Source of the DNA: JAABSP01 sp011390135 | GTDB lineage: Bacteria > Desulfobacterota > Desulfobacteria > Desulfobacterales > JAABSP01 | NCBI GenBank assembly: GCA_011390135.1 | Contig: JAABSZ010000068.1 | Location: forward strand, 1 to 18,603 | Length of the DNA stretch: 18,603 nt | Direction of reading: 5' to 3' | Shown here: piece after piece, positions 7,097 through 14,336 of the stretch | Layout: every line of letters starts with the position of its first letter | Numbering within the stretch: position 1 is the first letter of the stretch | Translations under genes and position numbers: made by a program | Notes under the pieces: generated by a model | Told to the model about the DNA's origin: nothing | What the model saw: the letters and a program-made list of their open reading frames with translations, nothing else | Database searches by the model: none

Positions 7097-7726
7097 GTGC
7101 TGATTCCCATGGTCATCGAACAGAGCAGCAGGGGCGAGCGGGCATATGACATCTACTCCCGTCTTCTGAAGGATCGGATCATCTTTTTAGGGACCCCGAT
7201 AAACGACGAGGTAGCCAACCTGCTCATCGCACAGTTGCTCTTCCTGGAATCCGAGGACCCGGAAAAGGATATCAACTTCTACATCAACTCCCCGGGCGGC
7301 ATCGTGACCGCGGGCCTTGCAGTATATGACACCATGCAGTATATCAAACCCGATATCGCGACGGTCTGCATCGGTCAGGCCGCGAGCATGGGCGCACTGC
7401 TGCTGGCGGCCGGTGCAAAGGAAAAACGGTATGCCCTGCCCAACGCCCGGATCATGATTCACCAGCCCATGGGCGGGTCCCAGGGCCAGGCCTCGGACAT
7501 CGCGATCCAGGCCAAAGAGATCCTGCGGATGCGGGATGCCCTTAACAAGATTATATCGTTTCATACCGGAAAAGATATTAAACAAGTTCAAAAAGATACG
7601 GACCGAGACTTCTTCATGTCCGGTATGGAAGCTAAAAAATATGGTATACTGGATCATGTGATCACCAATCGTGAGGACCTGGACCGGTTGGACGAGTTGA
7701 GCACAGACGGAGGAAGCCAGACATGA
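7097..7726 (+). CDS. clpP: ATP-dependent Clp protease proteolytic subunit
   Basis: A 209-aa serine protease subunit that forms the tetradecameric barrel fed by ClpX. The catalytic triad is visible: S97 in GQAASMGA, H122 in MIHQP and D171 in DTDRDFF. The oxyanion segment SPGG is at 65-68. The start is GTG 7097, preceded by AAAGGAG at good spacing; it has almost no propeptide. The stop overlaps the clpX start as ATGA (7723-7726), implying translational coupling. No unusual residues are seen. Confidence 0.97.
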   Translation: MLIPMVIEQSSRGERAYDIYSRLLKDRIIFLGTPINDEVANLLIAQLLFLESEDPEKDINFYINSPGGIVTAGLAVYDTMQYIKPDIATVCIGQAASMGALLLAAGAKEKRYALPNARIMIHQPMGGSQGQASDIAIQAKEILRMRDALNKIISFHTGKDIKQVQKDTDRDFFMSGMEAKKYGILDHVITNREDLDRLDELSTDGGSQT

Positions 7727-8967
7727 CCAAAAAGCGAAACGATACGGAGAACCTCTTCTGCTCCTTCTGCGGAAAGAATCAGAAAGAGGTGAAGAAGCTG
7801 ATCGCAGGTCCTGCGGTCTACATATGCGACGAGTGCATCCAGCTCTGCAGCGAGATCATCGAGGAGGAGAACGAGAAGGATCTGCGGGATTCGGAGATAT
7901 CTCTCATCCCCAAAGAGATCAAGGCCATGCTGGATGATTACGTGATCGAGCAGGAAGGAGCCAAAAAAGTCCTTTCGGTTGCGGTATATAACCATTACAA
8001 GCGCCTCAACACGGGCCTGAAGGCAGGGGATGTGGAGCTGCAGAAGAGCAACATCCTGCTCATCGGCCCCACCGGTTCCGGAAAGACCCTGCTGGCCCAG
8101 ACCCTGGCGCGGTTTCTGAACGTCCCCTTCACTATCGCGGACGCGACCAGCCTGACCGAGGCCGGATATGTGGGCGAAGATGTGGAGAACATCATCCTGG
8201 CCCTGCTGCAGAACGCTGATTACGATGTGGAGCGGGCCAAACGGGGCATCGTTTACATCGACGAGATCGACAAGATCGCGGGCAAGTCGGACAACCCCTC
8301 CATCACCCGGGATGTCTCGGGCGAAGGGGTGCAGCAGGCCCTGCTGAAGATCATCGAGGGGACCACGGCAAGCGTTCCGCCCAAGGGGGGAAGAAAGCAT
8401 CCCCAGCAGGATTTCGTGAAGGTCGATACCTCCAACATCCTCTTCATCTGCGGCGGAACCTTCAACGGCCTGGAGAAGGTGGTTCAGCGCCGGATCGCGA
8501 CCAAGACCATGGGCTTTGGCGCGAAGCTGCCCAAGCCTGAAGAGAGGAGCATCGGCGAGATGCTCAAGCTGGTGCAGCCCGAGGATCTGATCAAGTTCGG
8601 TCTGATCCCCGAATTCATCGGCCGGCTGCCGGTGGTGGCAACCCTGCATGAGCTGAACGAAGAGTCGCTGATGCGCATCCTGAAAGAGCCCAAGAACGCT
8701 CTCACCAAGCAGTTTCAGAAGCTCTTCGAGATGGAAGGCGTCAACCTGCGCCTGACCGACAGCGCACTGCTGGCCATTGCCAAGGAGGCGCTGAAACGCA
8801 AATCCGGCGCGCGTGGACTGCGAGCGATCATGGAGAACTGCATGCTCGACATCATGTATGATATCCCGTCGGTTCCCAATGTCAAAGAGTGTGTGATCGG
8901 AGAGGATGTGGTCCTCAACAAGGAGGAGCCGATCCTTCTGTTCGAGCAGAGCAAGAAGCAGGCCTGA
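7723..8967 (+). CDS. clpX: ATP-dependent Clp protease ATP-binding subunit ClpX
   Basis: A 414-aa AAA+ unfoldase that recognises tagged substrates and threads them into ClpP. The N-terminal C4 zinc domain has C13/C16 and C35/C38. Walker A is GPTGSGKT (115-122), pore loop GYVGEDV (149-154 region), Walker B IVYIDEID (176-183), the RKH loop is GGRKHP and sensor 2 is SGARGLR. The ClpP-docking loop, usually IGF, reads MGF (in KTMGFG). It overlaps clpP by four bases and is followed by a strong terminator. Confidence 0.97.
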   Translation: MTKKRNDTENLFCSFCGKNQKEVKKLIAGPAVYICDECIQLCSEIIEEENEKDLRDSEISLIPKEIKAMLDDYVIEQEGAKKVLSVAVYNHYKRLNTGLKAGDVELQKSNILLIGPTGSGKTLLAQTLARFLNVPFTIADATSLTEAGYVGEDVENIILALLQNADYDVERAKRGIVYIDEIDKIAGKSDNPSITRDVSGEGVQQALLKIIEGTTASVPPKGGRKHPQQDFVKVDTSNILFICGGTFNGLEKVVQRRIATKTMGFGAKLPKPEERSIGEMLKLVQPEDLIKFGLIPEFIGRLPVVATLHELNEESLMRILKEPKNALTKQFQKLFEMEGVNLRLTDSALLAIAKEALKRKSGARGLRAIMENCMLDIMYDIPSVPNVKECVIGEDVVLNKEEPILLFEQSKKQA

Positions 8968-9004
8968 ATCAGCCGGAACCGCTTTTCGAAAGTCGCTGTA
9001 GCCG

Positions 9005-9033
9005 GGCGGGATTTTCAACGAAATCCCGCCTTT
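9005..9033 (+). terminator. Intrinsic terminator after clpX
   Basis: GGCGGGATTT (9005-9014) and AAATCCCGCC (9021-9030) form a perfect 10-bp stem with a 6-nt loop, followed by TTT and a C-run. It separates clpX from lon, so lon probably has its own promoter in the 9034-9184 interval. I could not identify a convincing one. Confidence 0.75.
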
Positions 9034-9184
9034 CCCCCCTCGTATATTCCGAATCCGACAAAAAGAACCGGTAGACAACGATCCGAAAACCGTGTATGTA
9101 AGGAGCATGGGCGGTCTATTCCAAATGGACCGCGCCTTCCCTTATGAAGATCGAAAACCCATAAAACCGGACAAGATATATATT

Positions 9185-11641
9185 ATGATCAATCTTCCCA
9201 AGTTTTTCAAACAGGATGGTTCCGATACGCCGAAACGGGTGCTTCCGCTGCTGCCTCTTCGGGATATCGTGATCTTCCCCCATATGGTCGCGCCGCTCTT
9301 CGTGGGCCGATCCAAGTCGGTCAATGCCCTGTCCGAGGCCATGAACAAGGACAAGACCGTCTTTTTATCCACCCAGAAAAAGGCAAACATCGACGCGCCC
9401 CGGCCCAAAGACATCAGCCAGGTGGGAACCATCGGCACGGTCCTCCAACTCCTTCGTCTCCCGGACGGAACCGTCAAGGCTCTGGTGGAGGGAAAGGCCC
9501 GGGGACGGATTTTCTCCTTCACAGGTAACGATCATTTTCATGAGGTGGAGGTGGGGCTCCTTCCCGAGGATCACAGGACCGGCCCCGAAGAGGTTGCGCT
9601 ATCCAGAGGCATCATCGAAAGCTTTGCCGAATACGCGAAGATCAACCAGAACATCTCCAGGGATCTGGTAGGCAATATCGCCAACATCACGGACCCCTCC
9701 CGGCTGGTGGATACGGTGGCCGCGCACTTCTCCTTCAAGATCGAAGAAAAACAGAAGCTTCTGGAAAACCCCGCGATGAAAGATCGGCTCAGCCTACTGC
9801 TGAAGCTGGTGCGGATGGAGATCGAGGTCTTCCAGATGGACAAGAAGATCAAGGTCCGGGTCAAAGATCAGATGGAGAAGACCCAGAAGAACTACTATCT
9901 CAACGAGCAGATGCGGGCCATCAAAAAGGAGATGGGCGAAGACGACGGCGCGGACGAGATCAACGAGCTGGAGAAGCGGATCCGGCGCAAGAAGATGTCC
10001 AAAGAGGCCAAATCCAAGGCCCAGGCCGAGCTGAAAAAGCTCAAGATGATGACCCCGATGTCGGCCGAGGCCACGGTGGTGCGCAACTACATCGAGTGGA
10101 TCATCGGCCTTCCCTGGAACGACCGCTCCAGGGTGCAGACCGATATCGACGAGGCCGAAAAGATCTTGAACGAAGACCACTACGGGCTGGAGAAGCCCAA
10201 GGAGCGGATTTTAGAGTACCTTGCGGTCCAGGCGCTGGTGAAGAAGATCCGGGGGCCCATCCTCTGCCTGGTGGGGCCGCCGGGCGTGGGCAAGACCTCC
10301 ATCGCGAAATCGGTGGCCCGGGCCACGAGCCGGAAGTTCGTGCGCCTCTCCCTGGGCGGGGTGCGGGACGAGGCCGAGATCCGGGGCCATCGGCGCACCT
10401 ACATCGGTGCGATGCCCGGAAAGGTGATCCAGTCACTGAAGAAGGTGGGCGCGACCAACCCGGTCTTCTGCCTGGATGAGGTGGACAAGATGAGCATGGA
10501 CTTCCGGGGAGATCCTTCTGCCGCGCTGCTGGAGGTTCTGGACCCGGAGCAGAACTATTCCTTCAACGACCATTATCTCGACCTTGACTACGATCTTTCC
10601 GAGATCCTCTTCATCACCACGGCCAACACACTGCCGGACATCCCCCTGCCCCTGCAGGACCGGATGGAGATCATCCGCCTGCCCGGCTATACCGAGTATG
10701 AAAAATACCGGATCGCCAAGGAGTTTCTCATCGAAAAGCAGATGGAGGCCAACGGCCTTGCGGGCCGGGATATCGGCTTTTCCAAGAGCGCGATCTTCTC
10801 GATCATCCGGGAGTATACCCGGGAGGCCGGTGTGAGGAACCTGGAGCGGGAGATCGCCTCCATCTGCCGGAAGGTGGCCAAGGAGATCCTCAGAAACAAA
10901 GGTGAAGAGTCATCGGTGCGGATCACTGCCAAATCGGTGGCAAAATATCTGGGCCCTCCGCGCTTCAGGTACGGGATGGCCGAGAAGAAGGATCAGGTGG
11001 GCCTCTCCACTGGCCTGGCCTGGACTCAGTTCGGCGGGGAGCTGCTCAACATCGAGACCGTGGTGATGCCGGGCAAGGGGAACCAGATCATCACCGGAAA
11101 ACTGGGAGACGTGATGAAGGAATCGGCCCAGGCCGCGGTCAGCTATGTCCGCTCCCGGTCAAAGCAGTTGATGATCGAAACCGATTTCTACAAGGACTTC
11201 GACCTCCACATCCATGTGCCGGAAGGGGCCACCCCAAAAGACGGCCCTTCTGCCGGGATCGCGATGTGTACATCCATCGTATCCGCGCTGACCCATCGCT
11301 CCGTGCGCCGGGATTTGGCCATGACCGGCGAGATCACCCTCCGGGGCCGGGTGCTGCCCATCGGGGGCCTCAAGGAGAAGGTGCTGGCGGCCCACCGGGG
11401 CGGGATCAGGAAGGTGCTGCTGCCCAAGGAGAACGAAAACGACCTCAAGGAGATCCCGGCCAGCATCTCCAAGCAGTTGGAGCTGGTGGTGGTGGAGCAC
11501 ATGGACGAGGTGCTATCCCACGCGATCCTGCTGGGGGAGAACGAGACGAGCCTCTTTCAAAAGGATGATCTGGCCTTTGAGATGATCCCGCGGGAGAAGA
11601 CCGGCGGAGAGCCGGGACAGCCGCCGACCTCCATCAACTGA
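9185..11641 (+). CDS. lon: Endopeptidase La (Lon protease)
   Basis: An 818-aa LonA-type AAA+ protease. The substrate-binding N-domain begins LPLLPLRDIVIFPHMVAPLF. Walker A is GPPGVGKT (364-371) and Walker B CLDEVDKM. The catalytic dyad is S689 in KDGPSAG and K730 in GGLKEK. It degrades misfolded and regulatory proteins in the cytoplasm. I prefer ATG 9185 because family members begin close to this point. In-frame alternatives upstream are GTG 9092 and ATG 9107 and 9125. A strong AAGGAG (9100-9105) sits only one base before ATG 9107, too close to serve it, so the true start should be tested. Domains are complete. Confidence 0.95.
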   Translation: MINLPKFFKQDGSDTPKRVLPLLPLRDIVIFPHMVAPLFVGRSKSVNALSEAMNKDKTVFLSTQKKANIDAPRPKDISQVGTIGTVLQLLRLPDGTVKALVEGKARGRIFSFTGNDHFHEVEVGLLPEDHRTGPEEVALSRGIIESFAEYAKINQNISRDLVGNIANITDPSRLVDTVAAHFSFKIEEKQKLLENPAMKDRLSLLLKLVRMEIEVFQMDKKIKVRVKDQMEKTQKNYYLNEQMRAIKKEMGEDDGADEINELEKRIRRKKMSKEAKSKAQAELKKLKMMTPMSAEATVVRNYIEWIIGLPWNDRSRVQTDIDEAEKILNEDHYGLEKPKERILEYLAVQALVKKIRGPILCLVGPPGVGKTSIAKSVARATSRKFVRLSLGGVRDEAEIRGHRRTYIGAMPGKVIQSLKKVGATNPVFCLDEVDKMSMDFRGDPSAALLEVLDPEQNYSFNDHYLDLDYDLSEILFITTANTLPDIPLPLQDRMEIIRLPGYTEYEKYRIAKEFLIEKQMEANGLAGRDIGFSKSAIFSIIREYTREAGVRNLEREIASICRKVAKEILRNKGEESSVRITAKSVAKYLGPPRFRYGMAEKKDQVGLSTGLAWTQFGGELLNIETVVMPGKGNQIITGKLGDVMKESAQAAVSYVRSRSKQLMIETDFYKDFDLHIHVPEGATPKDGPSAGIAMCTSIVSALTHRSVRRDLAMTGEITLRGRVLPIGGLKEKVLAAHRGGIRKVLLPKENENDLKEIPASISKQLELVVVEHMDEVLSHAILLGENETSLFQKDDLAFEMIPREKTGGEPGQPPTSIN

Positions 11642-11670
11642 AAAAAAGAGCATCCCGTCGAAAAAATATC

Positions 11671-11699
11671 TTGACGGGAGCACATAGCCCTGTTATAAA
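11671..11699 (+). promoter_or_regulatory. Strong sigma-70 promoter for tRNA-Val/tRNA-Asp
   Basis: TTGACG (11671-11676), a 17-bp spacer and TATAAA (11694-11699) end 23 bp before tRNA-Val. The -35 is embedded in a 7-bp inverted repeat, TCCCGTC (11653-11659) with GACGGGA (11673-11679), that follows the lon stop and could serve as a weak lon 3' stem. Confidence 0.8.
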
Positions 11700-11722
11700 T
11701 ATTTTTCTTCGGTTGCGGAGAA

Positions 11723-11798
11723 GGGCGGGTAGCTCAGTTGGGAGAGCATCGGCCTTACAAGCCGAGGGTCACAGGTTCAAGCCCTGTTCCGCCTACCA
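11723..11798 (+). tRNA. tRNA-Val (anticodon UAC)
   Basis: A 76-nt cloverleaf. Acceptor GGGCGGG pairs with TCCGCCT, with G-T wobbles at both ends of the stem. The anticodon stem TCGGC/GCCGA encloses CTTACAA (anticodon TAC), the T-arm is ACAGG-TTCAAGC-CCTGT, and CCA is encoded. It is the first gene of a two-tRNA unit. Confidence 0.96.
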
Positions 11799-11841
11799 CT
11801 TTTTTTTAAAGGGTAGCGCAAGTGAAGTAAATAACGCCTGC

Positions 11842-11919
11842 GGGGGCGTAGCTCAGATTGGTTAGAGCGCCGGCCTGTCAAGCCGGAGGTCGCGAGTTCA
11901 AGTCTCGTCGTCCCCGCCA
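11842..11919 (+). tRNA. tRNA-Asp (anticodon GUC)
   Basis: A 78-nt cloverleaf. Acceptor GGGGGCG pairs with CGTCCCC, the anticodon stem CCGGC/GCCGG encloses CTGTCAA (anticodon GTC), the discriminator is G and CCA is encoded at 11917-11919. It is 43 nt after tRNA-Val and is probably co-transcribed with it. Confidence 0.96.
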
Positions 11920-11977
11920 TCAAAAAAAGTGCCGCCGCCGCAAAGACGCTTATAAACGGTTGACACAGCGATCATAT

Positions 11978-12017
11978 GGGGTTAGTCAATAGATGAAATG
12001 GCTAACCCCTTTTTTTA
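11978..12017 (+). terminator. Intrinsic terminator after the tRNA pair
   Basis: GGGGTTAG (11978-11985) and CTAACCCC (12002-12009) form a perfect 8-bp stem with a 16-nt loop, followed directly by seven T. A TTGACA hexamer (11960-11965) lies just upstream without a good -10. The position fits termination of the tRNA-Val/tRNA-Asp transcript. Confidence 0.8.
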
Positions 12018-12061
12018 TTCGATAATGCTGAACTGCTGCGCAAAAGGGGAAAAGACGATGC

Positions 12062-12091
12062 CCCAAAGAGTTTCAGCCCAAAGAGTTTCAG
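12062..12091. repeat. Perfect 15-bp tandem duplication at a ribosome site
   Basis: CCCAAAGAGTTTCAG occurs twice in direct succession (12062-12076, 12077-12091). The second copy ends inside the AGGAGG ribosome site of the hemerythrin gene, so copy number could change its translation context. Confidence 0.85.
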
Positions 12092-12100
12092 GAGGTTCAT

Positions 12101-12523
12101 TTGCAAGAGAATCAAAAACCGCGAAATTTCTTTGAATGGAACGACCGCCTCTACAGCGTCGGGATTCCTCAGATCGACGAGCAGCACAAGGAGCTGGTCG
12201 CGCTGCTGAACGAGCTTTTCACGGCCATGCATGCCGGCAAAGGCCGGGAGGCCCTCGGCAAGGTTCTCCAGGGGCTGGTTAAATATGCCGGATACCATTT
12301 TGCCACCGAAGAGCGGCTGATGCAGCGCCACAATTATCCGGAATACGCGCTTCACAAGGAAAAGCATGACAAGATGACCCAAAAGGTGCTGGAGCTGAAG
12401 ACCCAGTTCGACGACGGGGTGATTTCAGCTCCGGTTCAGATCAGCAACTTTTTAAAGAACTGGCTGGCCAGGCACATCATGGAAACCGACCGGAAATTCG
12501 GTCAGTATCTGGCCGATCGATAG
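12101..12523 (+). CDS. Bacteriohemerythrin (O2-binding di-iron protein)
   Basis: A 140-aa single-domain bacteriohemerythrin with a non-haem di-iron site in a four-helix bundle; it binds O2 and may serve in oxygen sensing, scavenging or storage. All seven expected ligands are present: H29 (DEQH), H66 and E70 (HFATE), H85 and H89 (HKEKH), H125 and D130 (HIMETD). No signal peptide or membrane segment is seen, so it is cytoplasmic. The start is TTG 12101, chosen because a full AGGAGG (12090-12095) lies five bases upstream and no in-frame ATG is available. Its 3' end overlaps a convergent zinc-ribbon gene by 72 bp. An O2 protein suits an anaerobe exposed to oxygen (inference). Confidence 0.93.
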   Translation: MQENQKPRNFFEWNDRLYSVGIPQIDEQHKELVALLNELFTAMHAGKGREALGKVLQGLVKYAGYHFATEERLMQRHNYPEYALHKEKHDKMTQKVLELKTQFDDGVISAPVQISNFLKNWLARHIMETDRKFGQYLADR

Positions 12524-12733
12524 AGGCTCCCCTCCCCTGCCGTTCCTGCCGCCCCCGGTTCGCCGGGGCCGGGTGATGGGCATCCACTGCCCGTAGAAAA
12601 GATCCTGCTCAAAGGAGAGCAGACACCCCTCGCACGCATAACTGGATTCCGCATCCAGTGCCATTGCCCGCAAGTCGAGCATCTCCGTCTCTAAAAAGAA
12701 CTGGCCGCAGCGACAACATCTTCTCTTCTGCAT
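12452..12733 (-). CDS. Small CxxC-CxxC zinc-ribbon protein
   Basis: A 93-aa protein with two CxxC knuckles, C6/C9 (CCRC) and C34/C37 (CEGC), which would bind one zinc. The C-terminal half is Arg/Gly-rich and has no recognised domain. ATG 12733 has an excellent ribosome site, GGAGGAGGT, seven bases upstream, which is the main evidence that it is a gene. Reading upstream of it is blocked by nothing, so a longer form (from 12790) is formally possible but lacks a ribosome site. It lies downstream of the PTS IIA gene on the same strand and overlaps the hemerythrin end. A TTCGA-TCGAA palindrome (12750-12766) just upstream may be an operator. Function is unknown. Confidence 0.6.
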   Translation of the reverse strand: MQKRRCCRCGQFFLETEMLDLRAMALDAESSYACEGCLLSFEQDLFYGQWMPITRPRRTGGGRNGRGGEPLSIGQILTEFPVGFHDVPGQPVL

Positions 12734-13233
12734 CTGTGTACCTCCTCCATTTCGATATTTTCGAATTTTTGTTTGTCGAAAAACCGGCAACCGGTTTCAA
12801 AGGGGCAGGATGAGGCCCCGGCTCTTCTCGGCCTTCCTGCAAGGATTCCCCCGGCCGCGGCGATGCTCTTCTTCCCGTGGATTTCAATGCACCGGACAAG
12901 ATCGTCGAACGAGAGCCTGCCCCGCATCCCCACGGCCTTGAGCAGAATCGGCAGGTTGACGGCCGAGATCACCTCCACCCGCCGCTTCTCCAGAAACGCG
13001 CAACTGATATCCATAGGCGCGCCGCCGAACATGTCGGTCAGCAGGATCACCCCCTTTCCCCGGTTGACCCGGAGGACGGCTCTGGCGATCTCGGCCCGGG
13101 TCGTCTCGGAATCGGGATGGGCGTCGATGCGTACCGCAGCAATCTGCTCGATGGGCCTTTCCAGAACAAATTCCGCGGTCCGGATCAGCGCCTCCCCCAA
13201 GGGGCCGTGGGTGACAATCACAATGCCTGTCAT
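12691..13233 (-). CDS. PTS mannose-family IIA protein, probable frameshifted C-terminus
   Basis: A 180-aa frame. Residues 1-128 are a PTS EIIA-Man domain: TGIVIVTHGPLGEAL with the phospho-accepting H9, then GVILLTDMFGGAPMD (61-75). It would accept phosphate from HPr; no IIB or IIC is present here, so a regulatory role is likely. ATG 13233 has AGAGGTAAGC upstream; the frame extends further upstream without a ribosome site. From about residue 131 the sequence becomes low-quality, crosses a terminator hairpin and overlaps the zinc-ribbon start. A two-base shift at 12839-12840 would give a tail RKAEKSRGLILPL and a stop at 12797 immediately before that hairpin, making a normal protein of about 145 aa. 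Confidence 0.85.
   Translation of the reverse strand: MTGIVIVTHGPLGEALIRTAEFVLERPIEQIAAVRIDAHPDSETTRAEIARAVLRVNRGKGVILLTDMFGGAPMDISCAFLEKRRVEVISAVNLPILLKAVGMRGRLSFDDLVRCIEIHGKKSIAAAGGILAGRPRRAGASSCPFETGCRFFDKQKFENIEMEEVHRCRREDVVAAASSF
12750..12766. promoter_or_regulatory. Possible third S24-repressor operator
   Basis: The site is TTTCGATATTTTCGAAT, 12 of 17 matches to the palindrome at 13357, with both TTCGA/TCGAA arms kept. It sits directly upstream of the zinc-ribbon ribosome site and overlaps a possible -10 (TATCGA on the minus strand). Confidence 0.3.
12777..12797 (-). terminator. Intrinsic terminator after PTS IIA
   Basis: On the minus strand AAACCGG-TTG-CCGGTTT is a 7-bp stem with a 3-nt loop and five T in a row. 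It lies inside the annotated reading frame of the IIA gene but directly after a TGA (12797-12799) in a shifted frame, which suggests the original gene ended there. Confidence 0.6.
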
Positions 13234-13315
13234 GCTTACCTCTGCGCGTGCCAAAGTTTTCCTCTGCCGGGTCATCCGAAGCGTTTTCGGCCTTCCCTCC
13301 TCCTGTTCCGTGTTG

Positions 13316-13332
13316 ATTCGTTTATATCGAAT
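13316..13332. promoter_or_regulatory. Operator 1 for the S24 repressor (predicted)
   Basis: ATTCGTTTATATCGAAT, an imperfect palindrome matching operator 2 at 15 of 17 positions. It covers the -10 box (13321-13326) of the minus-strand IIA promoter, so binding should block transcription of IIA. Confidence 0.6.
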
Positions 13333-13349
13333 AGTCGTGACCATGTCAA
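13321..13349 (-). promoter_or_regulatory. Sigma-70 promoter of the PTS IIA gene
   Basis: On the minus strand TTGACA (13344-13349), a 17-bp spacer and TATAAA (13321-13326) give a near-consensus promoter, with an expected start near 13313 and an 80-nt leader to ATG 13233. Confidence 0.75.
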
Positions 13350-13356
13350 CAAAAAT

Positions 13357-13373
13357 ATTCGACTATATCGAAT
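13357..13373. promoter_or_regulatory. Operator 2 for the S24 repressor (predicted)
   Basis: ATTCGACTATATCGAAT: a perfect ATTCGA/TCGAAT palindrome with a 5-bp centre, 41 bp (about four helical turns) from operator 1 and 71 bp upstream of the repressor start. It is well placed for autoregulation or cooperative binding. Confidence 0.6.
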
Positions 13374-13443
13374 TTACCTTGCCTTTTCGGATAGAGTGTG
13401 CAAATCTCTTGCAAGATCGAAATGATAGAAGAGGAGATGAGAC

Positions 13444-14178
13444 ATGGAGACAATCGAAATGTTCCGAACAGCGCTCCGGCACTGTCTTGATAATTCGGAA
13501 TACCCGAATCAGCGGGCAGTTGCAAAGGCGGCCGGCGTGAGCCCGAGCGTGTTGAGCGAGATCTTGAAGAAGAAGTCCTATGGCCCCAAGACTCAGGCGA
13601 AGATCGCGATGGCCTTTGATCTGGATATCTTCGAATTTCTGGCATTGGGAAGGCGGCTTCTGGAGGCGGGGGAGCCGTCGTCGGTCCGCTTTGCCGCAGA
13701 TATCAGCCATTCTTCCGCAAATATGCTGCCGACTCCGGATGATGAGACCGCGTACAAGGGAATTGCGGTCTATGCATCGGGAAAGCTTGCAGCCGGGGCC
13801 AAAGGAATGATCTTCGACCCGTTTGAGGAGCCGGCCTCCTCCCTGATGCTCAGCGAGCAGGAGCTGACAGGGAGGCGAAACCACCATCTGGTAGGGCTGA
13901 AGGTGGGGGGCCTCAGTATGAGCCCTTTGATCCCCCAGGGCTCCATCGTGATAGTTGACATGGATGACCAGGAGATGATCAACAACCGGGTCTATGCGGT
14001 CAACTATCCTTCGGAGGGGGAGAACATCGCGGCCGTCAAACGGGTGCAGACCTGGGATGAAGGGTTCGTTCTCATCAGCAGCAATCCCGACTATCCGCCG
14101 GAGCTGACCCGGCTGGACTGGCGGGATCTCTGTCTCGGGAGGGCGATCTGGGTCTGGAAGCGGCTGGAGGATCTGTAA
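13444..14178 (+). CDS. LexA-like repressor: XRE-type HTH with S24 peptidase domain
   Basis: A 244-aa transcription regulator. The N-terminal helix-turn-helix covers about residues 22-45 (QRAVAKAAGVSPSVLSEILK). The C-terminal S24 domain has the self-cleavage serine S158 in GGLSMSPLIPQGS and the general base K199 in AAVKRV. A LexA-style cleavage site, KLAAGAK, puts the Ala117-Gly118 bond in the hinge. This suggests inactivation by RecA-stimulated or spontaneous autocleavage, as in phage CI and LexA. AGAGGAG supports ATG 13444. It is transcribed divergently from PTS IIA across two matching palindromes, its likely operators. No other phage genes are nearby, so it may be a domesticated prophage regulator or a local stress switch. 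Confidence 0.92.
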   Translation: METIEMFRTALRHCLDNSEYPNQRAVAKAAGVSPSVLSEILKKKSYGPKTQAKIAMAFDLDIFEFLALGRRLLEAGEPSSVRFAADISHSSANMLPTPDDETAYKGIAVYASGKLAAGAKGMIFDPFEEPASSLMLSEQELTGRRNHHLVGLKVGGLSMSPLIPQGSIVIVDMDDQEMINNRVYAVNYPSEGENIAAVKRVQTWDEGFVLISSNPDYPPELTRLDWRDLCLGRAIWVWKRLEDL

Positions 14179-14187
14179 GATCGCCTT

Positions 14188-14320
14188 GGGTTGAAACCCC
14201 AGGCTCAAATCATTCAAAACCGGCTGAAAGCCGGTTCAGATTTCCAACTTCCATCTAAGCTCCGATCGCCGTAACCGGCTTTCAGCCGGTTTTCTGGGTT
14301 CAGCCTGGAATTTCAATCCC
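14188..14320. repeat. REP-like element: two inverted 48-49-bp copies
   Basis: Left copy 14188-14236 and right copy 14273-14320 are inverted relative to each other and separated by 36 bp. Each ends in a perfect stem, ACCGGCT-N3-AGCCGGT, and carries a GGG-TTGAAA...AGGCT outer part. The layout resembles paired REP/BIME elements. It follows the repressor gene and could also stop its transcription. Confidence 0.8.
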
Positions 14321-14336
14321 AGGCAATTCTAAGCGG

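Noticed and set aside
5686..9108. Long minus-strand frames opposite tig and clpX
   Set aside because: They mirror highly conserved genes, have biased Leu/Asp/Gly/His composition and no ribosome sites or motifs.
11960..11990. Promoter starting with TTGACA after tRNA-Asp
   Set aside because: No -10 hexamer at 16-18 bp and it is followed at once by a terminator hairpin.
12058..12132. Leader peptide starting at ATG 12058 before hemerythrin
   Set aside because: It is out of frame, has no ribosome site and overlaps the hemerythrin start; likely chance.
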